NCBI GenBank assembly: GCA_023250385.1
Contig: JAHFAU010000046.1
Location: 1-12,114, forward strand
Length of the DNA stretch: 12,114 nucleotides
Direction of reading: 5' to 3'
DNA from: Anaerolineales bacterium
GTDB taxonomy: Bacteria > Chloroflexota > Anaerolineae > Anaerolineales > E44-bin32
Part shown: one piece after another, positions 6,117 to 12,114 of the stretch
Numbering within the stretch: position 1 is the stretch's first letter
How the letters are laid out: each line of letters begins with the position of its first letter
The notes under the pieces: model-generated
What the model was told of the DNA's origin: nothing
The model's input: only the letters and a program-made list of their open reading frames with translations
Database searches by the model: none
Program-made: the position numbers and the translations under genes

Positions 6117-7397
6117 ATGAATATCGGTGAGTTGGAGGCCTTGAGTCTTACCGATCTGCGCGCACGATCAAGAGAAATGGAGATCACCGGCGCGACCCGC
6201 ATGAAGAAGGAAGACCTAATCCTGCAGTTGATGCAGGCCGAAGCACAGCGCAAGGGTCTGGAGCTGCGCGGCGGGGTGCTGGAGGTCATGAACGAAGGCA
6301 TGGGCTTCTTGCGCGCCGAGCACTACCTGCCGGGTCCCAACGACATTTATGTTTCCCAGTCCCAGATCCGCCGATTCGGCCTGCGGACTGGGGACATGGT
6401 GATCGGCCAGATCCGGCCCCCAAAGGACACCGAGAAGTATTACGGGCTGCTGCGAGTCGAGACCATCAACGGGCTCGATCCCGAAGCGATCAAAGACCGG
6501 CCCAAGTTCGAAGCCTTCACTCCGATCTTCCCGGAGGAGCGCTTCGATCTGGAGACCGACCGCCATGCTCTGGCGAACCGGATGCTCAACTTGATCGCGC
6601 CGATCGGCAAGGGACAGCGCGGGCTGATCGTCTCGCCACCAAAAGCAGGCAAGACCACCGTGCTCAAGAGTGTCGCCAACGCTATCTCCACCAAATACCC
6701 CCGGGTGCACTTGATGGTTGCCCTGATCGGCGAGCGACCGGAGGAAGTCACCGACATGGATCGCTCCGTCGATGCCGAGGTGATTTCATCGACGTTCGAT
6801 GATCCGGCCTCCTCCCACGTGCGGGTCGCCGAGATTGCCTTGGAGCGGGCGAAGCGTTTGGTCGAATGCGGCCGGGATGTGGCAATCTTGCTGGATTCCA
6901 TCACCCGGCTGGCGCGGGCCTACAACCTGATGGTGACACCCTCCGGACGGACGCTGTCCGGGGGCCTCGATCCGGCAGCCCTCTATCCGCCCAAGCGCTT
7001 TTTCGGAGCGGCCCGCAATTTAGAGGAAGGCGGATCGCTGACGATCATCGCCACCTGCATAGTGGACACCGGCTCGCGGATGGACGACGTGGTTTATGAG
7101 GAGTTCAAGGGCACCGGAAACATGGAGCTGCACCTTTCCCGCCGCCTTCAAGAACGGAGGGTATTCCCGGCCTTTGATATCGAGCGGTCATCGACTCGCC
7201 GCGAAGAGCTCTTGTTGGGCCCGGACATCACCCAGCGGGTCTGGCTGTTGCGGCGGATGTTCTCGCAGATGGTCACGTCGCCACCCAACGGTGCCGGAAT
7301 GGACATGGTCAACGCCACGGAAGCGATCCTCGAAAGCATGCGGCGCACCGAGGACAACCAGGAGTTCCTCGAGACGCTCGTGGAGCAGAATCAGTAA
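6117..7397 (+). CDS. rho: Transcription termination factor Rho
   Basis: Rho is a hexameric RNA-dependent ATPase that ends transcription at C-rich untranslated RNA. The 426-residue product starts at ATG 6117 behind AGGGAGA. Domains in order are the N-terminal helical Rho_N domain (1 to about 48), the cold-shock-like RNA-binding fold (about 51-118, including GMGFLR and NDIYVSQSQIRRFGL), and the ATPase core. The core shows Walker A SPPKAGKT (173-180), GERPEEVTDMDRSV (205-218), Walker B VAILLDS (255-261), the Q-loop region SGRTLSGGLDPAALYPPKR (276-294) and the R-loop KGTG (331-334). There is no long inserted acidic domain of the kind seen in many actinobacterial Rho proteins. It probably has its own transcript from the promoter at 5950-5978. 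Confidence 0.98.
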   Translation: MNIGELEALSLTDLRARSREMEITGATRMKKEDLILQLMQAEAQRKGLELRGGVLEVMNEGMGFLRAEHYLPGPNDIYVSQSQIRRFGLRTGDMVIGQIRPPKDTEKYYGLLRVETINGLDPEAIKDRPKFEAFTPIFPEERFDLETDRHALANRMLNLIAPIGKGQRGLIVSPPKAGKTTVLKSVANAISTKYPRVHLMVALIGERPEEVTDMDRSVDAEVISSTFDDPASSHVRVAEIALERAKRLVECGRDVAILLDSITRLARAYNLMVTPSGRTLSGGLDPAALYPPKRFFGAARNLEEGGSLTIIATCIVDTGSRMDDVVYEEFKGTGNMELHLSRRLQERRVFPAFDIERSSTRREELLLGPDITQRVWLLRRMFSQMVTSPPNGAGMDMVNATEAILESMRRTEDNQEFLETLVEQNQ

Positions 7398-7420
7398 AGG
7401 AACCTAGCCAGCCACCGCCA

Positions 7421-7444
7421 GCGCTCTCATTCGACCGGGAGCGC
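7421..7444 (+). terminator. Terminator-like hairpin after rho
   Basis: GCGCTCTC (7421-7428) pairs with GGGAGCGC (7437-7444) over eight positions with one G-U and an 8-base loop. It starts 23 bases after the rho stop. AAACCG follows, not a U-run, so intrinsic termination is doubtful. It may be a 3' processing or stabilising hairpin, or part of the coding region if the next gene starts upstream of TTG 7481. Confidence 0.3.
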
Positions 7445-7480
7445 AAACCGTTCGGCCGATACGCCGAGCATGTTGGATTC

Positions 7481-8494
7481 TTGCTGGTCGTCGCGGCTGG
7501 GCTGATCCTGGCCCGGGTCGGGCTGACCGGTTTGCCGGCCGCGGCCCAGCCGGCCCAAATCGCCGAGGCCATCCAGCCCGCGGCGGCCGAGCTCAGCTTG
7601 CCCGCATTCGAGTTCGGACCTCCCCTGGGGATCCAGCGGCTGCCTGAGCTGAATACTCTCATCCCGACCCGCCCCCGGTTGGACGTCTTGAAATATGTAG
7701 TTCAGCCGGGCGATACCCTCTTTGGGATTTCTGATCGATTCGGGCTGAAGCCAGAGACCGTGCTCTGGGGAAACTTCGAGGCGCTGGAGGACAATCCTCA
7801 CAGCCTGCAGTCCGGCCAGGAGCTGAATATCCTGCCGGTCGACGGCACCCTCTATAGCTGGACCGAAGGAGACACCCTGGTCTCGGTTGCCGGATTCTTC
7901 GGGGTCACCACTCAGGACATTCTCGACTGGCCGGGAAATCGGTTGGCCCAGAATGTCGACCTGCTCAATCCGGACATCGCTGCTGGGACCGTGCTGGTGA
8001 TCCCTGGTGGAAAACGGGAAACGGTGGATTGGCGCGCCCCCCGTATCACTCGGGCGAATCCGGCCTCGGCCCGGATCCTCGGCCCGGGGTACTGCGGTTC
8101 GGTGGTGGATGGCCCGGTTGGCTCCGGCTTCTTCATTTGGCCGGCACCTGGCCGCTACATCTCGGGTTATACATATGATCCGGTGGTCCACCCCGCCATT
8201 GACATTGGCGGCAGCGTCGGGAACGCGATCTACGCGGCCGATGCCGGAGTGGTCGTTTACGCCGGCTGGCACAACGGGGGCTACGGCAACGTAGTCGTAC
8301 TGGATCACGGCAACGGCTGGCAAAGCCTGTATGCGCATCTGGATACCGTGGCAGTAGGGTGCGGAGACGGCCTCTTCCAAGGCAATGTGGTGGGGGCGAT
8401 GGGCTGCACCGGGAACTGCACCGGGCCGCACGTGCACTTTGAGCTGATGAGCGACCTCTATGGAAAAGTCAACCCCCTCAACTTCCTCCCCTGA
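7481..8494 (+). CDS. Secreted LysM - M23 metalloendopeptidase (first of a tandem pair)
   Basis: This is a likely exported peptidoglycan hydrolase. A hydrophobic N-terminal segment (1-15) is followed by an Ala/Pro-rich linker, two LysM repeats (about 72-118, with PGDTLFGISDRFGLKPETVL, and 124-175) and a C-terminal M23 domain (about 218-337). The zinc and catalytic residues are complete: His237 and Asp241 (HPAID), His286 (YAHL), and His317/His319 (HVH). Four cysteines (205, 294, 309, 313) recur in the neighbour. The start is doubtful: TTG 7481 has only a weak ribosome-binding site, while the frame is open back past the rho stop and would encode a charged segment before the membrane span, but no ATG/GTG/TTG lies there. 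M23 enzymes cut peptide cross-bridges; the exact bond is unknown. Confidence 0.88.
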   Translation: MLVVAAGLILARVGLTGLPAAAQPAQIAEAIQPAAAELSLPAFEFGPPLGIQRLPELNTLIPTRPRLDVLKYVVQPGDTLFGISDRFGLKPETVLWGNFEALEDNPHSLQSGQELNILPVDGTLYSWTEGDTLVSVAGFFGVTTQDILDWPGNRLAQNVDLLNPDIAAGTVLVIPGGKRETVDWRAPRITRANPASARILGPGYCGSVVDGPVGSGFFIWPAPGRYISGYTYDPVVHPAIDIGGSVGNAIYAADAGVVVYAGWHNGGYGNVVVLDHGNGWQSLYAHLDTVAVGCGDGLFQGNVVGAMGCTGNCTGPHVHFELMSDLYGKVNPLNFLP

Positions 8495-8511
8495 ATTCGG
8501 TTGGCCACGGG

Positions 8512-9582
8512 GTGAACCGATTTGCCGGAGTGCTGGAATTGAGACGGCCGGTCTATAGCGTGGTGGCCAGCCTGATTGCGATTGGGCTGGCCGCTGCGGC
8601 GGTTGGTGCCCGAGCGTCGGCACCCGCTGATGCGGTTCCGACCGAAGCGCCCAGCGAGCCGGTTATTCAATTGCAGGAGCTGCCACCCTTTCTGATTCTT
8701 GACACTACCCAGGGCGCAATAGCCCGGCTCGGCGATGTCCACACCATCATTCCCTCTCGGCCGCGAACCGGCTTGCTGCAGTATCAGGTCCAGCGGGGGG
8801 ATAGCCTGTTCGCGATTGCGGAGAAATTCGGACTCAAGCCGGAATCGATCCTCTGGGGCAACTGGTATGAGTTGGGAGGAGACCCGCACTCGCTGCAGCC
8901 AGGCCAGGAACTGTTCATCCTCCCGGTTGACGGCGTATTGCATCGCTGGTCCGAAGGCGAGGGTCTAAACGGTGTGGCGGAGTTTTACGGGGTGACGGCC
9001 CAAGACATCATCGACTGGCCGGGCAACGAGCTCGATCCGAATCTCGAGCCCGCTCGACCGGACATTGCGGCCGGAACTGACCTCATCATTCCGGGTGGGC
9101 GCCGCGAGCCGCCCAGCTGGCAGCAGGTGCGGATCACCCGCGCCAATCCCTCGGTCGCCAGCATCCTCGGCCCGGGGGCCTGCTCGGCGGTCAGCGGGGG
9201 GTCCGTTGGGGACTCGGTCTTCGGCTGGCCGACCACCGGCCAATCGGTCACGGGTTACGGCTACATTCCGGGCGTGCACGAAGCGATCGATATCGGCGGA
9301 AGTTCGGGGAGCAGCATCTACGCCTCCGACGATGGGGTCGTAGTCTACGCCGGCTGGAACGACTGGGGGTACGGTTACACGGTCGTGATCGACCACGGCA
9401 CCGGTTGGCAGACCCTGTATGCCCACCTGAGTCAGATCAATGTCGGTTGCGGGCAGTCGGTCTCCCAGGGCAGCGTGATTGCCGGAATGGGCTGCACCGG
9501 AAACTGCTCCGGCACTCACGTACATTTCGAGGCGCGGAGCGACTCCTTTGGGCGGGTAAATCCGCTGACCATTCTGCCGTAG
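8512..9582 (+). CDS. Secreted LysM - M23 metalloendopeptidase (second of a tandem pair)
   Basis: This is a paralog of the gene just upstream, 17 bases after its stop, with the same order of domains. The 356-residue product begins at GTG 8512. A basic N-region with Arg11-Arg12 and a hydrophobic span (about 15-33, ending near ARA-SAPADA) form a signal peptide or anchor. Two LysM repeats lie at about 91-138 (RGDSLFAIAEKFGLKPESIL) and 143-194. The M23 domain (about 237-356) has His256 and Asp260 (HEAID), His305 (YAHL) and His336/His338 (HVH), so it should be active. Cysteines 224, 313, 328 and 332 match those of the neighbour. No promoter is seen between the two, so they are probably one transcript. 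Confidence 0.9.
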   Translation: MNRFAGVLELRRPVYSVVASLIAIGLAAAAVGARASAPADAVPTEAPSEPVIQLQELPPFLILDTTQGAIARLGDVHTIIPSRPRTGLLQYQVQRGDSLFAIAEKFGLKPESILWGNWYELGGDPHSLQPGQELFILPVDGVLHRWSEGEGLNGVAEFYGVTAQDIIDWPGNELDPNLEPARPDIAAGTDLIIPGGRREPPSWQQVRITRANPSVASILGPGACSAVSGGSVGDSVFGWPTTGQSVTGYGYIPGVHEAIDIGGSSGSSIYASDDGVVVYAGWNDWGYGYTVVIDHGTGWQTLYAHLSQINVGCGQSVSQGSVIAGMGCTGNCSGTHVHFEARSDSFGRVNPLTILP

Positions 9583-9620
9583 ACCGGCAAAACGCCGACT
9601 TTCTGCCATCGAGGAGTTGC

Positions 9621-10817
9621 GTGAGCCGCATGTACGACGTAATCGTAGTCGGTGCCGGGCCGGGCGGATCGGCCTTGGCGACCTGGTTGGCTCGCGAAGG
9701 CCTAGACGTGCTGCTACTGGACAAGCAGGTCTTTCCCCGCGACAAGACCTGTGGCGACGGGCTCACTCCCGGAGCGGTGCGAATCCTCCGCGGCCTTGGC
9801 GTTAGCGACTCGCTTTCCCGGCGAGGCTATCGCGTCGACGGAGTTTCGGTCACGACTCCGCAAGGGATGCGGATCGAGACACCCATCGCCACGGACGGGC
9901 ATCCGGGGTACGTGATCCGAAGGATTGATTTGGACGAAGGCTTGCGTAACGCGGCCGTTGGCGCCGGGGCTGAGTTCATCGGGGATGTCCGCGTGACGCA
10001 GGTGATCGAAGAAGAGGAAAAAGTCATCGGCGCGGGACGGCTAGGTCCGCTCGGGTGGCAGGGCCGGGTAATCGCACTGGCGGTCGGCGCTAATGTTGGG
10101 TTACTTAAGCCGTTGGGGCTGCTACCGGCCCGACCTGACTTCGCCTATGCCGCACGGTCGTATGTCGAGGGCCTGCGAGGGCTTCGCCATCAGATTCTGT
10201 TTCGCTTCGATGGCGTTCCATTGCCTGGATATGGATGGTTGTTTCCGCTGTCTGACAACACTGCGAACGTCGGAGCACTGTTGTTTGGCCGTGCCCGACG
10301 GACGACCTATGAGGTCCTGCAGGAGTTCTTAAGACACGCGCCAATTGTGGAAATGGTGGGCGATGGCCAGGTCATGCTGCCGGTGAAATCCTACCCACTG
10401 CGGACCGACTTCCATAAATCCCGAATCCGGCGAAGCCGCCTGCTGCTCATTGGTGAGGCGGCGGGGCTGGTCAATCCACTCTCGGGTGAAGGAATTCACT
10501 ACGCCCTCGAATCGGGCGTGCTCGCAGGCGAGTCCTTGAGGGACTGCTTTGACCGGGGGGATTTCTCCGAGCAGGCGTTATCGCAATATGAGCGGCGGCT
10601 GCGAGCCCGCTATCAGCGGGTGTTTGTTTTAGCTAGCTGGATGCGCCGGATCTACATGAGGGAGAGTCTGCTGGACGGCTTGGGCCGGGCCTGCGCCCGC
10701 TGGCCTGACCTGGCCCAGCTCCTTGTCGATATCTTGCTCACCCGGAAGGACCCCCTCAAAGTTTTCGGGCCAAAGGTCGTCTGGCGGGTACTTCGCTCCC
10801 TGCGGGGCCCATCCTAA
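9621..10817 (+). CDS. FAD-dependent oxidoreductase, geranylgeranyl reductase family
   Basis: The family uses FAD and NAD(P)H to reduce double bonds of prenyl chains in lipids, chlorophyll or quinones. Landmarks in the 398-residue product are the dinucleotide-binding VIVVGAGPGG (7-16) with Asp34 at the end of strand 2, KTCGDGLTPGAV (42-53), GYGWLFPL (203-210) and GEAAGLVNPLSGEGIHYALE (278-297). The usual GDAAG has Glu for Asp here. Around 155-160, where relatives carry a GADGxxS motif, it reads VGANVG, without the DG pair. GTG 9621 follows GAGGAG with four bases between; ATG 9630, three codons on, is the alternative. The frame is open back to 9405 but that overlaps the upstream gene. Substrate cannot be assigned; a menaquinone or prenyl lipid role is inference. 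Confidence 0.85.
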   Translation: MSRMYDVIVVGAGPGGSALATWLAREGLDVLLLDKQVFPRDKTCGDGLTPGAVRILRGLGVSDSLSRRGYRVDGVSVTTPQGMRIETPIATDGHPGYVIRRIDLDEGLRNAAVGAGAEFIGDVRVTQVIEEEEKVIGAGRLGPLGWQGRVIALAVGANVGLLKPLGLLPARPDFAYAARSYVEGLRGLRHQILFRFDGVPLPGYGWLFPLSDNTANVGALLFGRARRTTYEVLQEFLRHAPIVEMVGDGQVMLPVKSYPLRTDFHKSRIRRSRLLLIGEAAGLVNPLSGEGIHYALESGVLAGESLRDCFDRGDFSEQALSQYERRLRARYQRVFVLASWMRRIYMRESLLDGLGRACARWPDLAQLLVDILLTRKDPLKVFGPKVVWRVLRSLRGPS

Positions 10818-10827
10818 TCAGGAAATC

Positions 10828-10855
10828 GAGCCAACCTGCCCATCGCAGCGGGCTC
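10828..10855 (+). terminator. Hairpin in the convergent gap
   Basis: GAGCC (10828-10832) pairs with GGCTC (10851-10855), enclosing CTGC (10836-10839) paired with GCAG (10845-10848) around the loop CCATC. It starts 11 bases after the flavoprotein stop and lies between convergent genes, so it could serve either direction. No U-run follows on either strand. Confidence 0.3.
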
Positions 10856-10956
10856 ACCACCTCCGGACCCAACCTCCGCAACATGCGATCCAGTGGAAAC
10901 AATCCCTTGAGTTCTCGCTCAGGCTTTGTCGGCACGACGGATTTGGCCCAGTCGGG

Positions 10957-11376
10957 CTAACTTGCCCGCGACTGGCGTATCCAGGCGTAGGCGACCGCCG
11001 GCAGGTATAGCACGGAGAGGAATACGTACAGCCACATGATCGCGGGCACACCCGGCTTGACAGCGGTGATCAACGCCACGATCACCGACATGACGATGTA
11101 GGGAAAGGAGAAAGCGAAATACACGCGGGCTCCGATCCACCTGCGCTGGTAGAGCGCGTATGCCGCTGCGATGGCGGTGGCCAGGTAGTTGATGAAGGCG
11201 AAGCGGGCCACCTCATACGGCCATGGCGCCAACGGGGCCGTCCAGAACAGACCATTCCAAAGGTCGGTCAGGAACAGACCCACTACGCCAAAGATCAACT
11301 GTACCACCGCCGATACGCCCAAGACCAACTTGGTGAAGGGCAATAGCGAATCAGGAGTAGAAACGTCCGTTGTCAT
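10957..11376 (-). CDS. Small 4-TM membrane protein of unknown function
   Basis: I do not recognise the family. ATG at 11376 (minus strand) is preceded by AAAGGA with an 8-base gap, so the in-frame TTG at 11400 is not needed. The 139-residue product has four hydrophobic spans at about 17-37, 56-76, 84-106 and 111-132, with short polar ends: a hydrophilic N-terminus of about ten residues and a C-terminal WIRQSRAS. It is clearly related to the product of the gene at 11641-12045. Both begin the first span with LLPxTK, share xxYLAxAxxAAYA in span 2, a following W-xx-AR, and a final AWxRQ. No catalytic or metal-binding motif is visible. The gene is convergent with the flavoprotein gene. Confidence 0.8.
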   Translation of the reverse strand: MTTDVSTPDSLLPFTKLVLGVSAVVQLIFGVVGLFLTDLWNGLFWTAPLAPWPYEVARFAFINYLATAIAAAYALYQRRWIGARVYFAFSFPYIVMSVIVALITAVKPGVPAIMWLYVFLSVLYLPAVAYAWIRQSRAS

Positions 11377-11399
11377 GTAAGTAATCCTTTCGTCTTTCA

Positions 11400-11429
11400 A
11401 TTACTTTGGACATTTGCGGCAACTGCCAA
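11400..11429 (-). promoter_or_regulatory. Candidate promoter for the 139-residue membrane protein
   Basis: On the minus strand TTGGCA (11429-11424; 5 of 6 to TTGACA) is followed after 18 bp by AGTAAT (11405-11400; 4 of 6 to TATAAT). Transcription would start near 11393, giving a leader of about 17 bases that still holds the AAAGGA ribosome-binding site. Inverted repeats CCGTT/AACGG (11430-11434, 11449-11453) and CAACCG/CGGTTG (11427-11432, 11459-11464) abut or overlap its upstream edge. Confidence 0.35.
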
Positions 11430-11597
11430 CCGTTCATAGAAAGGCAATAACGGGTAATCGGTTGTGTCCTTTGAATGGGTTTCTGATACGGAGTCGTCCG
11501 GGCGCGCGATTGACGGTACATCAGCCCCCTAGCGTTCGCCAGACCAAAAGGTGATCAATCTTTCTTCATTTCTTCCCTCCAGGTAGGCCGAGGGGAA

Positions 11598-11639
11598 CGC
11601 CACCAGCCGGGCGCGTCGCCCCCCCTGGTTGAAGTGGCG
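11598..11639 (-). terminator. Hairpin directly after the 134-residue membrane protein gene
   Basis: Read on the minus strand, CGCCAC (11639-11634) pairs with GTGGCG (11603-11598). CAG (11627-11625) then pairs with CTG (11606-11604), and inside lies GGGCG-ACG-CGCCC (11621-11609). The structure starts one base after the stop codon. What follows is TTCCCC, not a U-run, so it may be a weak or factor-dependent terminator or a 3' stabiliser. It separates the two paralogs on the transcript. Confidence 0.42.
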
Positions 11640-11640
11640 G

Positions 11641-12045
11641 CTAGGCATGCGCCGATTCTTGCCTCCAGGCCGCCACCACGACCGCGACGTAGATCACTCC
11701 CAGCACCACAAAGAGCCACACAATCAAAGGCACTCTGGGTGTTCCAGTCACGACCGGGATAGTGAATAGTACGTCCAGTGCGTTGTAAACCGCACCGACG
11801 ATCAAGGCGATGCGCGCCGCGCTCCAATTGTCTTGCCGGAAGGCGTAGGCCGCTCCCGTGGCCAGCGCCAAGTAAATCGCAGATGTGTACCGAATCCAGG
11901 TCAGCGGCGGTCCTTCAAGCGGCGGCGGCCAGAGAAGCGTGTTAATTAGGCCGGGGGCTAGTAACCCGGTCAACGCGAACACGGTTGGTACGATGGCTGT
12001 CAGGGCGAGCGCAAACTTGGTGAGCGGCAAAAGTGATTTCTTCAT
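11641..12045 (-). CDS. Small 4-TM membrane protein of unknown function (paralog)
   Basis: I do not recognise the family. ATG 12045 on the minus strand follows GAGGAG with a 7-base gap, an excellent start. The 134-residue product begins MKKSLLPLTKF and has four hydrophobic spans at about 11-31, 50-68, 76-99 and 105-126, with a short C-terminal tail WRQESAHA. Relationship to the next gene downstream is clear over the whole length: LLPxTK, LW-x-x-P after span 1, YLALATGAAYAF against YLATAIAAAYAL, W-xx-AR and AWRQ against AWIRQ. The loop after span 1 contains PPPLEGPP. There is no signal-peptide cleavage motif, so a polytopic inner-membrane protein is most likely. Only 69 bases upstream are in view, with no convincing promoter. 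Confidence 0.8.
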   Translation of the reverse strand: MKKSLLPLTKFALALTAIVPTVFALTGLLAPGLINTLLWPPPLEGPPLTWIRYTSAIYLALATGAAYAFRQDNWSAARIALIVGAVYNALDVLFTIPVVTGTPRVPLIVWLFVVLGVIYVAVVVAAWRQESAHA

Positions 12046-12114
12046 GATAGGACTCCTCTAGCGAATGGAACTTGGGATAGGTGCCGGAACCCGGGCTTTG
12101 GCAATCAGTCACGT

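Noticed and set aside
8497..8520. TCGGTT/AACCGA inverted repeat around the GTG of the second M23 gene.
   Set aside because: Six pairs with a 12-base loop is within chance; it could hide the start codon but nothing else supports regulation.
7427..8623. Long open frame on the minus strand opposite the first M23 gene (398 codons).
   Set aside because: The plus-strand frame has LysM repeats and a complete M23 site; the minus frame is Pro/Arg/Gln-rich noise.
9585..9597. CGGC-AAAAC-GCCG hairpin after the second M23 gene, followed by ACTTTCT.
   Set aside because: A 4-bp stem with a broken U-run is too weak to call as a terminator.
9405..9620. N-terminal extension of the flavoprotein frame to 9405.
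   Set aside because: It overlaps the M23 catalytic region in another frame and adds sequence before the canonical VIVVGAGPGG start; GAGGAG before GTG 9621 fits better.
10946..10957. GCCC-AGTC-GGGC hairpin at the stop codon of the minus-strand membrane protein.
   Set aside because: Only four pairs and no U-run; likely chance in GC-rich DNA.
10883..10960. 25-codon plus-strand frame in the convergent gap.
   Set aside because: No ribosome-binding site, no similarity and too short to support.
11340..11510. 56-codon minus-strand frame beginning MYRQSRARTT in the gap between the membrane protein genes.
   Set aside because: It overlaps the start of the downstream gene in another frame, has poor GC at third positions for this genome and an Arg/Gln-rich composition without a domain.

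Overview
The window is a GC-rich bacterial chromosome segment dominated by conserved housekeeping genes. Gene content and style point to Chloroflexota, possibly an Anaerolineae-like lineage. The evidence is a short single-core EF-Ts, the order acpS - rpsB - tsf - pyrH - frr - uppS - cdsA - glpX - rho, TTG/GTG starts, and paired LysM-M23 proteins with the 'WGN' LysM style I associate with that phylum. This assignment is from recognition, not from a search.

Layout. Bases 1-249 hold the 3' end of acpS. A 155-bp gap with an extended -10 promoter and a strongly self-complementary leader precedes rpsB-tsf, whose reading frames overlap by ATGA. An 11-bp hairpin separates tsf from pyrH. A structured 146-bp gap with a second promoter separates pyrH from frr-uppS-cdsA-glpX, which are packed with gaps of 0 to about 10 bases. 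A consensus-like promoter (TGCTATAAT) and a ~130-nt leader precede rho. Rho is followed on the same strand by two tandem paralogous secreted LysM-M23 endopeptidase genes and a geranylgeranyl-reductase-family flavoprotein. No gene-free stretch exceeds 300 bases.

From 10957 to the end the strand flips. Two small genes on the minus strand encode related 4-TM membrane proteins of unknown function, each with its own strong Shine-Dalgarno sequence. This is the least explained part of the window.

How it fits together. The first block supplies translation factors (S2, EF-Ts, RRF) plus UMP kinase. The next supplies envelope lipid precursors (undecaprenyl diphosphate, CDP-diacylglycerol) and a gluconeogenic phosphatase. 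Rho terminates transcription. The M23 pair probably acts on peptidoglycan outside the membrane. I see no defence system, CRISPR array, transposon, tRNA or rRNA. The most interesting non-coding signals are the competing helices before rpsB and the hairpins at the tsf/pyrH and pyrH/frr junctions. The most interesting genes are the 4-TM paralog pair and the cysteine-bearing M23 pair.
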